Shown here piece by piece: positions 31,341 to 42,580 of a stretch of 64,000 nt of DNA; position 1 is the first letter of the stretch; every line of letters begins with the position of its first letter. Below the pieces are notes generated by a model. The model worked only from the letters and a program-made list of their open reading frames with translations, searched no databases and was not told the origin of the DNA. The position numbers and the translations under genes are program-made. Source of the DNA: Aldrovandia affinis (taxonomy: Eukaryota > Chordata > Actinopteri > Notacanthiformes > Halosauridae); contig JAINUG010000114.1 of NCBI GenBank assembly GCA_029706075.1, positions 806,001 through 870,000 of the forward strand, written 5' to 3'.

Positions 31341-32996
31341 ACTCTACATGTAGGGTGCTTTGCGGAAGCAGGGCCTGGGTTTAACGTCAGGCCAAAAGAT
31401 GGGCTTGCACTCCTGAATTTGCAAACCAGGAGTGTGCTGCACTCATTACTGGCAGGAGATTTGGGGTTGTGGAGCCAGATGTTCCCCTGGGTGATGTGCC
31501 GAAATGTATTTCTGACTGTCCCATCCTGGCCAGGGTAGAAGAAGGGGCTGTATAACCCCCCCCCCCCCCACCCTTAGAGAGTAAAAGAGAAAACCAGGAG
31601 TAGTCTGTAAAAAAAAATCTTGTTGATTATTTACTCTTGTGAGGAAACAATTACATAACTTTTTTACTCTGTGTTTAATGCTCTGCTACTGGGTGTTGAT
31701 CAGAATCCCGCTGAGTTAAAATTATTTATAGTAGCCCAGTCTCTATAGCAACTGACAACATGGGATATATTTTTATTCTACTGAATTACATACGTGGACT
31801 TCTAATATGGTGTGAATCAGTGCTGTTGTTATGTGTCACCTCTCTACACTTCTGTATATTTGTGAGTTATGTTTGTCATGATTGCAGGCTTTACTTCTAG
31901 CACTGTTTTCAGGTAATGTGAAGCAGCAACTGCACTGATATAGGGATATAGGGGACTCTTTATTTCCAAACCACCTCTATTTTCCAGTTATACTATGAGA
32001 AAATACATTTGTACCATATGGCCAAGAACTCTTTGCTTAGTTTACTTTTCATGAAATAATTCCACAGTTAAATCTGATAATTCTCTAAATGTTCTCATTA
32101 CCAGCGGTTAAAGTCAAAATCCTTAAAGGAGTCAAATGAGCTTGCCTAGTTAATGCATCAATACACAGGTCTTGAAAAGAACTTGCATATTGGCCTCTTT
32201 TTGTCACAACTCCCACAGATTTGATTTATAGAGTGCCAGCATGATTGGTAGGCTGAGCAGACCCCCCTCCCCTTTCCCCACAATGGCTGAAAAACTACCG
32301 GATTAAAGCTGTAAAGGAAATATGAGGGAGGTGTGTGCCTCTGTGTGTGTTTGGGGGGTCATGGGAATAATCAGGGAACACAGGGTTTGGGCATCCAGGA
32401 TTGAGCCCTATGAATATCAATCAACTTCGTGTTGCCTTTTAGTTGATGGCTTTGCCTTATGAACCCTTGGAGTGGATCTGCTAGAGCGCTTTCCCTATTG
32501 ACTTCTCTGTGGATTACACTGTGACACTCCTGTGAATGAAACGAGTCAAAATGGTTTCTCTGGTAAATGTGAGATGATATGAAAGGATTTGCATGTGGAT
32601 GGGTTGACTTTCCCTTACTCCATAAAGTCTTTTGAGATCCCTGAAACATTTTGTTTATTTGAATAGAATGTGATGCTCATAATTTAATAGCTATAACATA
32701 TTCTCAACATGTTAATCAGTCATTTCCTAAACTATGTGATTCAAAGTTGACTTTTTAACGGTACTAGTGCATTGATACTTTGTTAGGTTAACTGCAATTA
32801 GATGCCATTCTGGAGAAATCTCCCTCAGTCCTATATAATGTTCGGTGATTGGCCAAATATGGACATTGTCCAGCCATTGACCCCAACTGAAAGTTCAGAA
32901 AAATATGAAATAACTGGCATTGAATGGGCATTAAGTTAAATGTAAACTTGAAATTCATATAACACTACACTAGTCAAGTACACTACAGTACAGTAC

Positions 32997-33069
32997 CACT
33001 TACCTTTGCACCATTTCAGGTTAAAAACTGGAAAATGGCGGTGTTCTAAAACTTTTGACTGGTAGTGTA
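32997..33069 (-). mobile_element. Tc1 terminal remnant
   Basis: Ends with AACTTTTGACTGGTAGTGTA, nearly the same as the terminus at 16143. Confidence 0.55.
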
Positions 33070-33118
33070 CATTGGCTGCATTACAAAATAAACCATTCTC
33101 ATATGGAATGATTAAGTA

Positions 33119-34851
33119 AATAAACATTGAACAAAAAGTTCAGAAATTTGATTATTTCTCTGTTGTAACAATGCTTCTTGGCAATAAATTGTATACCATT
33201 GGAAAGCCTGTTTATTTCCCTTTTAAATGGTGCCCCATTTGTAAGGAACATGCATTTGTGGGATGAGCAGCACAGCTGAATATGTGGGTTGCGCCCATGA
33301 AAAATTTGCCAAATCTTCTCTGCCAATGCCAAACAGCTTATTCTGCTGTTGCTATTGACTCTTGTTTTGAGCTTCGGTACCCCAGGTGCTGACAATCAGG
33401 TGCCTGATTGGCACCTGATTGGCAGCACCTGTGAGCATGGGCCCTGCTACAGTGGTCAATTGGTGTCTGCTCCAAGAATCGGCATGCCACGTTTGTCTGA
33501 TCTCGATAAGGCCCGTGCGATAGGGCAACTTCAAGCTGGTGTTCCGCAAAAGCAAGTTGCAGCATTATTTGAAGTGAGCCCTAGTACCATCTCCAAACTG
33601 AAGGCCAAGTTCCATGAAACGGGGGATGTCAGAGACAGACGCGAAGTGGGCGTCCCAAGAAGACGACACCCTAAGAAGACCGGTTCCTCACCCTTTCAGC
33701 ACTTAGGAACCGTAGGCTGTCTTCTACAGATTTGCAGTCAAGGTTTGCAGGACGATATGGCACACGGCTTTCGGCTCAGACAATCCGGAACAGACTGCAC
33801 GCAGCCAATCTCCGGGCTCATAGGGCTGCCAGGAGGCCTGCCATGACTGCCCTTCACCATCAGGCCCGTTTGCGCTGGTGTTGGCAATACCTGCACTGGA
33901 ACCTGAACATGTGGAGGAACGTTATGTTCAGCGATGAGTCCAGATTCTGCCTACGGAAGTTGGATCATAGGGTCAAAGTGTGGAGAAGATGGGGAGAACG
34001 CTATGCTGATTGCTGGACCGATAGAGTAACACCTTTTGGTGGAGGCAGTGTGATGGTGTGGGGCGGCATCTCCATCACTGGAAAAAACGAGGCTTATCAT
34101 CATTGGAGGCAATCTCAATGCAGAGAGATATCGAGATGAGATTCTGCAACCAGTGGCAATCCCATATCTCCACAGTCTGGGACCGAACTCCATCTTCCAA
34201 GATGACAACGCTCGCCCCCACAGAGCAGGGTTTATCAGAGACTACCTCCAGAATTTGGGAGTAGAGAGAATGGAATGGCCTGCCAACAGTCCTGACCTCA
34301 ACCCAATTGAACACTTGTGGGATCAGCTTGGGCATGCTGTTCGTGCTAGAGTGACCAACACAACCATGTTGGCTGACTTGCGACAAATCCTGGGTGAGGA
34401 GTGGAATGCCATCCCACAGCAGTGTGTGACCACGCTGGTGACCAGCATGAGGAGGAGGTGCCAGGCTGTTGTGGCTGTGTATGGTTCTTCCACACGCTAC
34501 TGAGGCTCCTGACTGTTTGTTAAATGAATAAATTGTAAAATTGCCAATATGTCTTGTTTCTTCCTTGTTACTGATAGACTTCAATCATCCAATCCACCAA
34601 ACAACACCAAACAAGAGTCAATAGCAACAGCAGAATAAGCTGTTTGGCATTGGCAGAGAAGATTTGGCAAATTTTTCATGGGCGCAACCCACATACTCAG
34701 CTGTGCTGCTCATCCCACAAATGCATGTTCCTTACAAATGGGGCACCATTTAAAAGGGAAATAAACAGGCTTTCCAATGGTATACAATTTATTGCCAAGA
34801 AGCATTGTTACAACAGAGAAATAATCTACCAAACACAAATTTCCGAACGTT
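33119..34851 (+). mobile_element. Tc1-like transposon with long terminal inverted repeats
   Basis: The arms 33130-33366 and 34607-34840 are inverted copies of more than 220 bases with few differences (ATTATTTCTCTGTTGTAAC at the outer side, AATAGCAACAGCAGAATAAG at the inner side). Between them lies a Tc1 transposase gene with frameshifts. The outermost bases differ more and TA dinucleotides lie at both ends. Confidence 0.85.
33484..34503 (+). pseudogene. Tc1 transposase, frameshifted
   Basis: ATG at 33484 opens MPRLSDLDKARAIGQLQAG with a helix-turn-helix (VAALFEVSPSTISKLK). The frame shifts near 33690-33740, continues with TIRNRLHAANLRAHRAARR and the first Asp region NVMFSDESRF, shifts again near 34090-34150, then gives FQDDNARPHRAG, WPANSPDLNPIEHLW (DD34E-type second Asp and Glu) and a stop after SSTRY at 34503. 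About 340 residues in total, the normal length for the family. The intact motifs and few breaks suggest a fairly young copy. Confidence 0.85.
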
Positions 34852-35664
34852 GATACCACTTTTCCCAACATGAAGCTATTTTAAATCGCGTTTCCTTGTG
34901 ACTGTTTTGGACAAGTAAAAATTATTGTTTGTAATGTTCCAAGACATACGTTGACAACTTGGGTTCTGGAGGGCCATGGGCCCTGGAGAGATGTCTATGT
35001 TTGTGTTTATTTCAGCTAATTACCCAGACAAAATTAGCTAATTATTAACTAACCCTGGTTCATATCTTAGGCTACAGTGAAATGTTTTAGATAAAGATGA
35101 AGGTGCCTGCAGAGCAGAATTTGGTATGAAATCCCCTGTTACAAGGTAAATTTGCTTTGATACTCTGGAAACAGAAATATAAATGTTGCTTAAGACAGAT
35201 GAAGGGGACTAGAAGTTTAGCAGAGGGGAGCATCTGTTTAGAATTAACCTTTTTGTCAGGTTTCACAGGTGGCTGTCAGGTCCCTAAAACCCTGAAGGCT
35301 ATCAAAGGTCCTTTTGATAGCCTACCCTGGGGGCCTCTCTCTCCATCTCTGCTCCAATGTGGCTTCATTTAAAAGGCTGCTTCAGACACCCCAGCAAGCC
35401 TAGATTAATATAATACCTGAAACAGTAGTCAGTAAAAATGTGGTCCTATTGTCCGTAAATTTTCCTCCAACAAACAAGCCACAAAAAATATAATGGTCTG
35501 ATCCGGGAGTCGGTAAATCTCATGATGAAGGTCACAGACATTGATGTGAATGGAATCAGATGAGGGCAGGTTACAGAAGATGCCAGCATCATAAAGCCCT
35601 CATGTGGACCTGAGTGAGAGTCTGTTGGTATGTATTTAAACGCTTCAACAAGTCCTGAGTGTCA

Positions 35665-35800
35665 CGTGTGAAAAATGGACTGTGTCATGTGTGAAACATG
35701 TACGGCTTGATGTGTGAGATTTTTGCTGATTCATGACTGAAACATGTACTGCTTCATGTTTGAGATTTGTGCTGCTTCATGTGTAAAACATATACTGTAC
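35665..35800. repeat. Minisatellite, about 48-bp unit
   Basis: Units with ATGTACTGCTTCATGT and GTGAGATTTTTGCTG recur three to four times. Confidence 0.6.
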
Positions 35801-35981
35801 TTTATTTCCACATGTATATTGCGTGTTGAGTGTGTTGTATTTTTCTTGTAGCCTTGTAGGGAAGACTAAGTAAGAATACTGTTAGCATATCCCACCACAG
35901 AGACCTGAGACTTGTTAAATCTCAGAGCCTGGTCCCTGGTGTGTCTTCTAGTTTGATGTGGGCATATTGTGTCAGTTGTAG

Positions 35982-36058
35982 GTTGCACTTTTGAAGGGAA
36001 GAGGTTCGCCAACGGAGATGTGTTCAGCCCAGATCCTTGTGTGTCCTGCCTGTGTGAG
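35982..36058 (+). CDS. kcp: kcp exon: VWC2 first half
   Basis: Acceptor TCAGTTGTAG, phase 1 in and phase 0 out at TGTGAG|GTGAGT. It encodes GCTFEGKRFANGDVFSPDPC and then VSCLCE, the C-x(n)-F-x-P-D-x-C-x-x-C-x-C half of a VWC domain. VWC1 (exon 5) joins it in phase 1, as in mammalian KCP. The last exons of the tyrosinase-like module do not fit this phase; the Kunitz exon (phase 1 out) would. Confidence 0.85.
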
Positions 36059-36776
36059 GTGAGTGCTTCTGTAAAGAACTTAAGTGAGGTCACAATCCTC
36101 TTCATACTTTTTAGGAAAGTAGCCTTGTGTCTGTAATTAGTGACACAATTTTTGACTCTGTAAGCCATTTTTATTATAACTGAAATTAAAAGCTTTGTCT
36201 ACTGTGAGATGTCATTGAAATGAGTAAACAGCAATCAGTCCCACACTGTAGTCTTGGGGACATGGCTTCCCTGGTCATAAGCTGCAGCAACATAAATCCC
36301 CAGGTTACACATTACAATACACAGTACAGTACACAGTATCCATTGTTTGTTAGATAATGTGTGTTTGAAGGAGAGTTCTTTTCAGAAATCTGGTTATTTG
36401 ATAAGTTGTCTGAGATATTATTCTATATCTTTTGTCCTTGATGCAATCAATATGCTGCAGGGAGGCATTATGGCAGGCCTCATGGCCGGGACGTTGCATC
36501 CTTGAAGGAACCAAATTAGTTTATTATTTGTATCGTGCTGTTGGAAGCAACACTATGAGGGTCAACACTCTGTATTAATCAAGTCTATTTGAATGACATT
36601 AATATGCTGAATGACACTATCCCCACATGATTTTAAGCTTATCTTTTCAGTACTGTGTGGGTTTGTAATTTTCCTCGTATTTGTGCCATCGGCAGTTTGA
36701 TAATACATTTGCAGTTTCAAGACAGGAGGGAATTTAAGCGAGGTAAAGCATATAATCCATATGTGTGACTCTTCAG

Positions 36777-36873
36777 AATGGGCATGTCCAGTGCCAGCGG
36801 GGGCGCTGTCACCCTCTGTCTTGTCTGAACCAGTATATCCCAGAAGGGGAGTGTTGCCCCGTCTGCCGTCCAG
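36777..36873 (+). CDS. kcp: kcp exon: VWC2 second half
   Basis: Acceptor GACTCTTCAG, phase 0 in and phase 1 out at CCAG|GTAAAG. It encodes NGHVQCQRGRCHPLSC to EGECCPVCRP, with the CCPxC signature ending a VWC domain. Confidence 0.9.
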
Positions 36874-37340
36874 GTAAAGACCACCCCATGACACACGCAC
36901 ACACACAAACTCACCTTGTGTAGCAGCAATACTGTTACTTTTAGACACACCCATATGCTCTTTTGCTATGGCATGCACTAATTTGGTTATTATGGGTTGG
37001 ATTTAAACTTTACAGTTGAGCTCTCAAATAATAGCTGATTGCATTTTGGGGAGAGGAGAGCAGGAGAAAGGTTTAGCTGTTTTAAATATACTAACCACCT
37101 GCAGGTGTCAGATACTGAGGAAATATTGAGATGTTCACAGAAAAATGATCTTAACTGCATCAGCCCTGTGCCTTTGACAGTACAGTACATGTGATGCAAC
37201 AGTACATTTGATATAACTTCATAAATTCCTTTAATGCTTCTGTTCTAATATCAAACCTGTTTATAACAAATACAAGTGTTTTTAATTTTGCTGACTGAGA
37301 GGGTGACTGTTAAGTGCTCTAAAAGCCATATCCTTTGAAG

Positions 37341-37423
37341 GCTGTGAGTATGAAGAGGAAGTCTACGAGAATGGAGATGTCTTTGTACCCAGATCCAACC
37401 CCTGTCTGAACTGCTCCTGTACA
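37341..37423 (+). CDS. kcp: kcp exon: VWC3 first half
   Basis: Acceptor CCTTTGAAG, donor ACA|GTAAGT, phase 1 to 0. It encodes GCEYEEEVYENGDVFVP and ends SNPCLNCSCT, closely like the GCDYEGQLYEEG domain of mammalian KCP. Confidence 0.9.
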
Positions 37424-37836
37424 GTAAGTCTGCCAGATGAATACACTCGCTAAGATGCTTTATAGGTTAAATATGATTCCAGCCTATCCTGCAGCTCAGA
37501 AATATGTTCTATTTGGTTGGCAGTAGAATTACCTTGTGTATTTCTGTAACCCCTGCTTAAAGAGGTGATGTGTTTTGTATGTTTTTGTATGTGTAAGTGA
37601 ACCCTAATTGAAGACAATTTCAATAAGCATGTAAGTTTGAATAAGTGTACCTCTGCTAGACATTCTTTTGTTATAGTTTGTATTTCTTAGAGAATTCCTG
37701 AATGGTTGAACTTTTTGTGTATTTTTTCCTTTTGATCCTTCTCAGTTTTCACCCAATGAAATTAACCAGTAGCAGTCAGGTTAATGATAGAATGTGAAAA
37801 TTCATCATCATCAGTATCATCATTATGATATCAGGT

Positions 37837-38265
37837 GCTGATCTGACCTTGACCTTCTCTGACGCTCCGGTGATAATGCTGCTGACTGCCCCTGCTGCTA
37901 TGACGATGACGATGATGTTGTACTCACTGCCCCTAATGCTGCCTGCCTGCCTGCCTGCCTCACTACTGCAAAATATAGATTATCCTCATATTAAATGCCT
38001 GATATCATATAATTTAAGACAATCATACCATCTTCATTCAATAACATATTGACAAATTAGGGGGGATCTGACCTCCTCTGCTGCTCTGGTGATATGGTTG
38101 CTCATTGCCCCTGCTGCTCTGATGATATGATGATTAACTCACTGCCCCAGATGCTGCCTGCCTGCCTTTCTACTGAACAATTCAGGGATTATCCTCATAT
38201 TAAAAGCCTGACATAATATTATTTAAGACAATCCTACCATCCTCATTCAATAACAAATTAGTACT
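37837..38265. repeat. Tandem duplication of about 215 bases
   Basis: Two diverged copies share ATCTGACC, GCTGCCTGCCTGCCT, GATTATCCTCATATTAAA and CATTCAATAACA in the same order. Confidence 0.75.
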
Positions 38266-39225
38266 TTTTTCATCAAATTAGTACTTTGATGAAACATTAG
38301 AAACTATAGCTAATGCAAATGTTATTCAACATAACAGTAAATACATTTTGGTACACTTGGTAATACTAGCCTCACAAATAAATTGTTGACCTTTAAATGC
38401 CAAATCTTATAGAGAAACAATACAGGTTATGGTAGCTAAATCATTTCCCTAAGTAAGGTACAAAGACTTTCTTCTAAAACGTCATGCTAACTAGCTAGCT
38501 AAAATTGTTTGATCTAAACTGCAAAAGTCAACTAGCTAGCTAATGTTAGCTAAATGTTAGCTAATGTTAACAGACTGACAAATCAATGCAATTACCTAAC
38601 ATTATCTAGCTACTGTGGCTAACTTTCAATCAATTGATCAATTTAGAATAGAAATGATTAATAGTTCAATTAAAATGCCGAATTACAGTAATAGAGGAAT
38701 AAAGACCAAATAATTCAAACTATTGCCAACCTCACCTGTAACAGACGTCACTCTCCAAAAACTTCTGTGCTCAAGCCGCAAATATTGTAGCTATTTGATG
38801 GAGCCACAGACTGATCCTGATTGACGGAGGCATGTCAAAATCTGATTGGACATACGGCTTGAAAGCTGAGCTTCCAGGTGGGTCAATATTGTCCAATTAA
38901 ATTCCCCAAAACCCAGCACGTTATTCCATTAAATACAGTAAGTCCATAGAAACCCAGCGGCAACTGCAACTGGCCGAGCTTCCACTGACAGCTACAAGCA
39001 CGTGAGACGATAGATAGTGCCGGGTTAAACAAAACATTTCAGTCTAAGTGACATACCATGGAATTAAAATACCACTCTCTATCTGTGGTATTTTTAAAAA
39101 TAGATGTTAAGTAAAAATGTTTATTAATGTTGTATTTCAAAAATATTTCGCATCCCCCCAAAAATTATACAGGAAGTCAAGCTTCCCTTGTTGTCTTAAA
39201 GAAATCGCCACTGGTGTATCAGGGG
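38266..39225. other. Probable DNA-transposon debris
   Basis: An AT-rich block with GCTAGCTAATGTTAGCT repeats that ends with AGAAATCGCCACTGGTG, which looks like a transposon terminus. The other end was not found. No coding region. Confidence 0.3.
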
Positions 39226-39251
39226 TGAAAGGTGTGACTTTCTTGTTTTAG

Positions 39252-39345
39252 AACAGCCTGGTGAAATGTAATCCAGTTCAGTGTCAGCCCACACGATGTA
39301 CGAACCCCCTACAGAGGCCAGGCCAGTGCTGCCCGACATGTTCAG
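39252..39345 (+). CDS. kcp: kcp exon: VWC3 second half
   Basis: Acceptor TCTTGTTTTAG, donor TTCAG|GTACAC, phase 0 to 1. It encodes NSLVKCNPVQCQPTRC to RPGQCCPTCS. Confidence 0.9.
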
Positions 39346-39637
39346 GTACACACGCAACACCACTCCACTGCCACCTCTACTCCTGTTTCAATTTCACTGC
39401 AGGAACAGTCATTTCTGCTTGCTCTTAATGATGTGATCAGGACCAGTGGCATAGCCAGGAATTTATTTTTGAGAAAATACATATGCAAACTAATTGTTGA
39501 TGGAGTGGGGGTTGGGGTTAAGAGCAGTAGAGTAACAATTTGGTACTGCCATAAAACATGTCAGGTGGAGTTTAAACCTGAAATCCCCCAGCTGCACTAG
39601 TGATCAGGTCAGGACTACAGTTAAAAAATATTATTTT

Positions 39638-39930
39638 AGGCCTGGCGGATGGCGCAGCGGTCTAACGTACCACGCTTCGGAGTGGTGTGCGCTGCCCATT
39701 AGGGACGCGGATCGAAACCCGCGTCTCTACCAGACCGGCCCTGGTCGTCAGCCCGATCGGAGGCGGCATTTGGCTGTCCGCCTCCGGGGGAGGGGGGAGG
39801 GAGAGCCGGCACGAGTTCATCGAGGAGAACGTTAAGGAGCCCGTGGAAGATTTCCCGTCTCGAAAGAGGCGGGAACACTGAAATTGAGAGAAAAATCAGA
39901 AATAAATGTATGAAAAAAAAAAAAAAAAAG
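39638..39930 (+). mobile_element. tRNA-derived SINE with poly-A tail and TSD
   Basis: A box TGGCGCAGCGGTCTAACG and B-box-like GGATCGAAACC sit at tRNA spacing, followed by a G-rich body (GGCATTTGGCTGTCCGC) and an A17 tail. Duplications ATTATTTT flank it (39630-39637 and 39931-39938). Confidence 0.8.
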
Positions 39931-40127
39931 ATTATTTTCATCCTTTCAATACAACTGTACAACAAGTGTATTTATATTGGAGCAGACTTCTTTGAAGAGT
40001 ACACTGTGTGTGGAATCTATTGATTTACAACAATTTCAGAATGATAGATAAATATCTGCCAGGACTTGTAGATGTGTTGTGATTCTTGACAGTGAGGGTA
40101 ATCTGGATGATTTAAAACTATTTTCAG

Positions 40128-40201
40128 CCTGCAACGGAGATGGCAGACCTTACAATGGATCCTTCAACACTCTGGACGGCTGCCAGATATGTACCTGCAG
40201 G
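40128..40201 (+). CDS. kcp: kcp exon: VWC4 first half
   Basis: Acceptor ACTATTTTCAG, donor CAGG|GTAGGT, phase 1 to 0. It encodes ACNGDGRPYNGSFNT and ends DGCQICTCR. The half domain is slightly shorter than its neighbours and lacks the usual F-x-P segment. Confidence 0.8.
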
Positions 40202-40744
40202 GTAGGTGAAATCCGGCTTGTGCCTGGTTGCCATGTGCCTCATGTTCTTTTGTCCTGTATGCAGAACTCTCAGGAAGCACTGATTGAGGCCATGTTGGGG
40301 CAGCTCTGCTCCCACATGTGAGGTCGCTGTGGAGAGAAATCCCAGATACTTCCTGTATGGGAGTATGTTGTGTACAGCCGTCTCAGTGCACAGACTTATG
40401 ACATCATGTCCTGTGCAAGAGAGTCTTGTGTATGGCTGTCTTAGTGCACAGGTCTTGTGAACTGGTCTTGAAGGATCTGGACTGCTGGTTACGTTTCTCA
40501 CAAGACTATAGAAAATCAGGAGAAACTGACATTGTGAAGCTGGGGGTATGATATTGTTTTGAAAATGGATTTTTCCAATTCCATGGAGCTTAATGCATCT
40601 GTTTAGCAACCTGTGGACAGACATATTGTTACTTCTGAGTGTATTTGTCTCTAAAGATGTTTGATGTCTCTTGCTGTGCATGTTTGTCTCTGAGTGTGTC
40701 CCTGAGTGTCTGAGTATCTCTGTGTGTGTTATATTTTCCTCAAG

Positions 40745-40924
40745 AATGGTGACATGTCATGTGTGGATGTACACATGTGTCCCCACACCTGCACCCACGG
40801 GGTGAAGCCGCCATATGGACCCTGCTGCCGGGACTGCTCACGCTGTGACTTCCATGGGCAGGTCTTACTTGATGGTGTGTCCTTCTCTGACAGCCAGGAT
40901 GCCTGCAAGCGCTGCATCTGCACG
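40745..40924 (+). CDS. kcp: kcp exon: VWC4 second half fused to VWC5 first half
   Basis: Acceptor TTCCTCAAG, donor CACG|GTGGGC, phase 0 in and 0 out, 180 bases. It carries NGDMSCVDVHMCPHTC to GPCCRDCS and continues without an intron into RCDFHGQVLLDGVSFSD and CKRCICT. The usual intron between domains is absent, so two half domains share one exon, unlike all other VWC repeats here. Confidence 0.9.
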
Positions 40925-41747
40925 GTGGGCCAGGGTGCCTTTGTACTGATTGTTCCCCACACGTAACCTACCTCTGCAATATCTCTCTAACACTGTAATA
41001 ACATCATACATTTGAGTGAAATTGTTTCACCTTACTAGTGGCCAGATTTCAAGGTTTGTGTGGTCATTTTATTTTGATCTTAATTAGAGGGGTATAGCTC
41101 CCGCATTGTCTGTGAAAGACCTCCTGTGCTCCGGTGAGTCTGGGTCTGTGAGTAAGTGACAGGGAGGGGTCCCTGCAGCAACTGTCTAAGTAGGAGGACA
41201 AATGCAAGGTCAGGTCCTGCAGTTCCAGACGTTCAGATGCTAATTGACTGGCGGGACAAGAGTCGGAAAGAACAGCAGCGGCTCCAGCAGAGGATGCAGG
41301 TTCATTAGTCGCTGTGTTGGTTTCCACCTGCAGAGTTCTGAAAAAGGCACAAAATCTCCTGTAATCTGAGGGTATCGGCGGAGGCTGAGGTTTTGCACAG
41401 GAGTGGCCTCTCCTTTGAGAACTGCAGTGGTGCGCAAAAGGGTTTATTGTAAAAGAGAGGCTGTTGATGTTTGATGTGTGGTATTCCTACCCCTGCTCCA
41501 CCCCCGTGGGTCTAGAATCACAAACAAGAACAGTTTTTGTGGGCAGGGGACAGGGACGGGGACGGGGCGTGGGGGGTGAAATTCGCAGCCAGCGGCAGTT
41601 TCTGGAAGAGCAGCCATGCGTGGTGACCGGCCTAATGAACGCTAATGAAGGGTGGATGGTGATGGCAGAGACTTTGGGTGGGCTGGGAGAGTTTCTGCCA
41701 CTCACTATTGTCCCTTTAATTTTTTGTTGTTGGGGAGGTGGGGATAG
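40925..41747. other. kcp: Intron inside VWC5
   Basis: No exon or recognisable transposon seen. ORFs at 41064-41437 (- strand) and 41464-41862 lack domain features; the latter only overlaps the real exon in another frame. Confidence 0.5.
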
Positions 41748-41841
41748 AATGGGAACGTGGTGTGCACTGGCGTCCCCTGCCCTACCCTGGACTGTGTTGC
41801 CGTGGAGACTAGCCAGGACGAGTGCTGTCCCAGGTGTCGAG
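41748..41841 (+). CDS. kcp: kcp exon: VWC5 second half
   Basis: Phase 0 to 1 exon encoding NGNVVCTGVPCPTLDC and DECCPRCR, donor TCGAG|GTGAGT. The acceptor GGGGATAG has a poor local pyrimidine tract (a T-rich run lies about 20 bases upstream), so it may be a weak site, but the domain is clearly required by frame and sequence. Confidence 0.85.
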
Positions 41842-42172
41842 GTGAGTTGTCTGTTTGGCTGAACTCCATCTCAAGCACCAATCCTGGCGTCCTGCACCCT
41901 CTTATCACAAGCCAACCTTCTGACTCCACACCACGCGAAGAGATAAGGGATATAAAGACAATATGTACTTTACCCAGCCTAAAGTAGGATTTATAATGAT
42001 GCAGGGGGATAAAGCAGCAGAACTGGACGGTGAAGAATATTAAATTGACAGAGTTGGAGATCAGTGGCACTGATGAAATCTTCTAAAGAAACATAGACCT
42101 TTCATCTGGGTTCAGGGGTTTCTGAGAGTCACCTTCACCTCTAATCTTCTGTCAGATTTGAGCATGTGTTGG

Positions 42173-42350
42173 TACTGAAATGTGCTGGGAGAACCAGGTG
42201 TGTTTGGCACAGAGGTGTGCTGGCAGAACCAGGTGTGTTTGGCACAGATGCATGCTGACAGAACTAGGTGTGTTTGGTACTGAAATGTGCTGGCAGGACC
42301 AGATGTGTTTGGTACAGAGGTATGCTGTGAGAACCAGGTGTGTCTGGTGT
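42173..42350. repeat. Minisatellite upstream of VWC6 exon
   Basis: Five units of about 35 bases with core AACCAGGTGTGTTTGG followed by CACAGA or TACTGAAA and TGCTG. Confidence 0.85.
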
Positions 42351-42386
42351 GCTGATTTTGATATGAGATATTTTTTTTATACGAAG

Positions 42387-42469
42387 GCTGCATTCACAAC
42401 GGCATCCAGCATGAACATGGTTCCCAGTGGAGATCCCCGGACAGCCCCTGTACCACCTGCACGTGTTTG
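42387..42469 (+). CDS. kcp: kcp exon: VWC6 first half
   Basis: Acceptor TTTATACGAAG, donor TTTG|GTGAGT, phase 1 to 0. It encodes GCIHNGIQHEHGSQWRSP and CTTCTCL, resembling the HWEHGQEW domain of mammalian KCP. The exon is flanked by minisatellites on both sides. Confidence 0.9.
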
Positions 42470-42580
42470 GTGAGTGTGCACACATATGCATGTGTGTGTG
42501 CATGTCGTCAGTGTGCACATGCATGTGTGTGCAGTGAGTGTGCACATGTGCTCAATGAGTGTGTGCACATATCAGGTGGG
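42470..42580 (+). repeat. GTGAGTGTGCACA repeat at the VWC6 donor
   Basis: The donor sequence GTGAGTGTGCACA recurs as GTGAGTGTGCACATGTG and ATGAGTGTGTGCACAT within 110 bases. Confidence 0.7.

Larger units (their letters stand above)
30301..33118. other. Intronic DNA before the Tc1 element
   Basis: No coding exon supported. Holds a degenerate repeat (31180-31340), a C-rich run (31557-31570) and a Tc1 terminal remnant (32997-33069). Confidence 0.5.

Noticed and set aside
29160..36058. Splicing of the Cys-rich last exon onto VWC2 to make one giant protein
   Set aside because: The only plausible donor near its stop leaves phase 2, while VWC2 needs phase 1; the frame would break.
39638..39720. 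A tRNA gene
   Set aside because: Only the promoter boxes fit; it continues into a SINE body with a poly-A tail and TSD.
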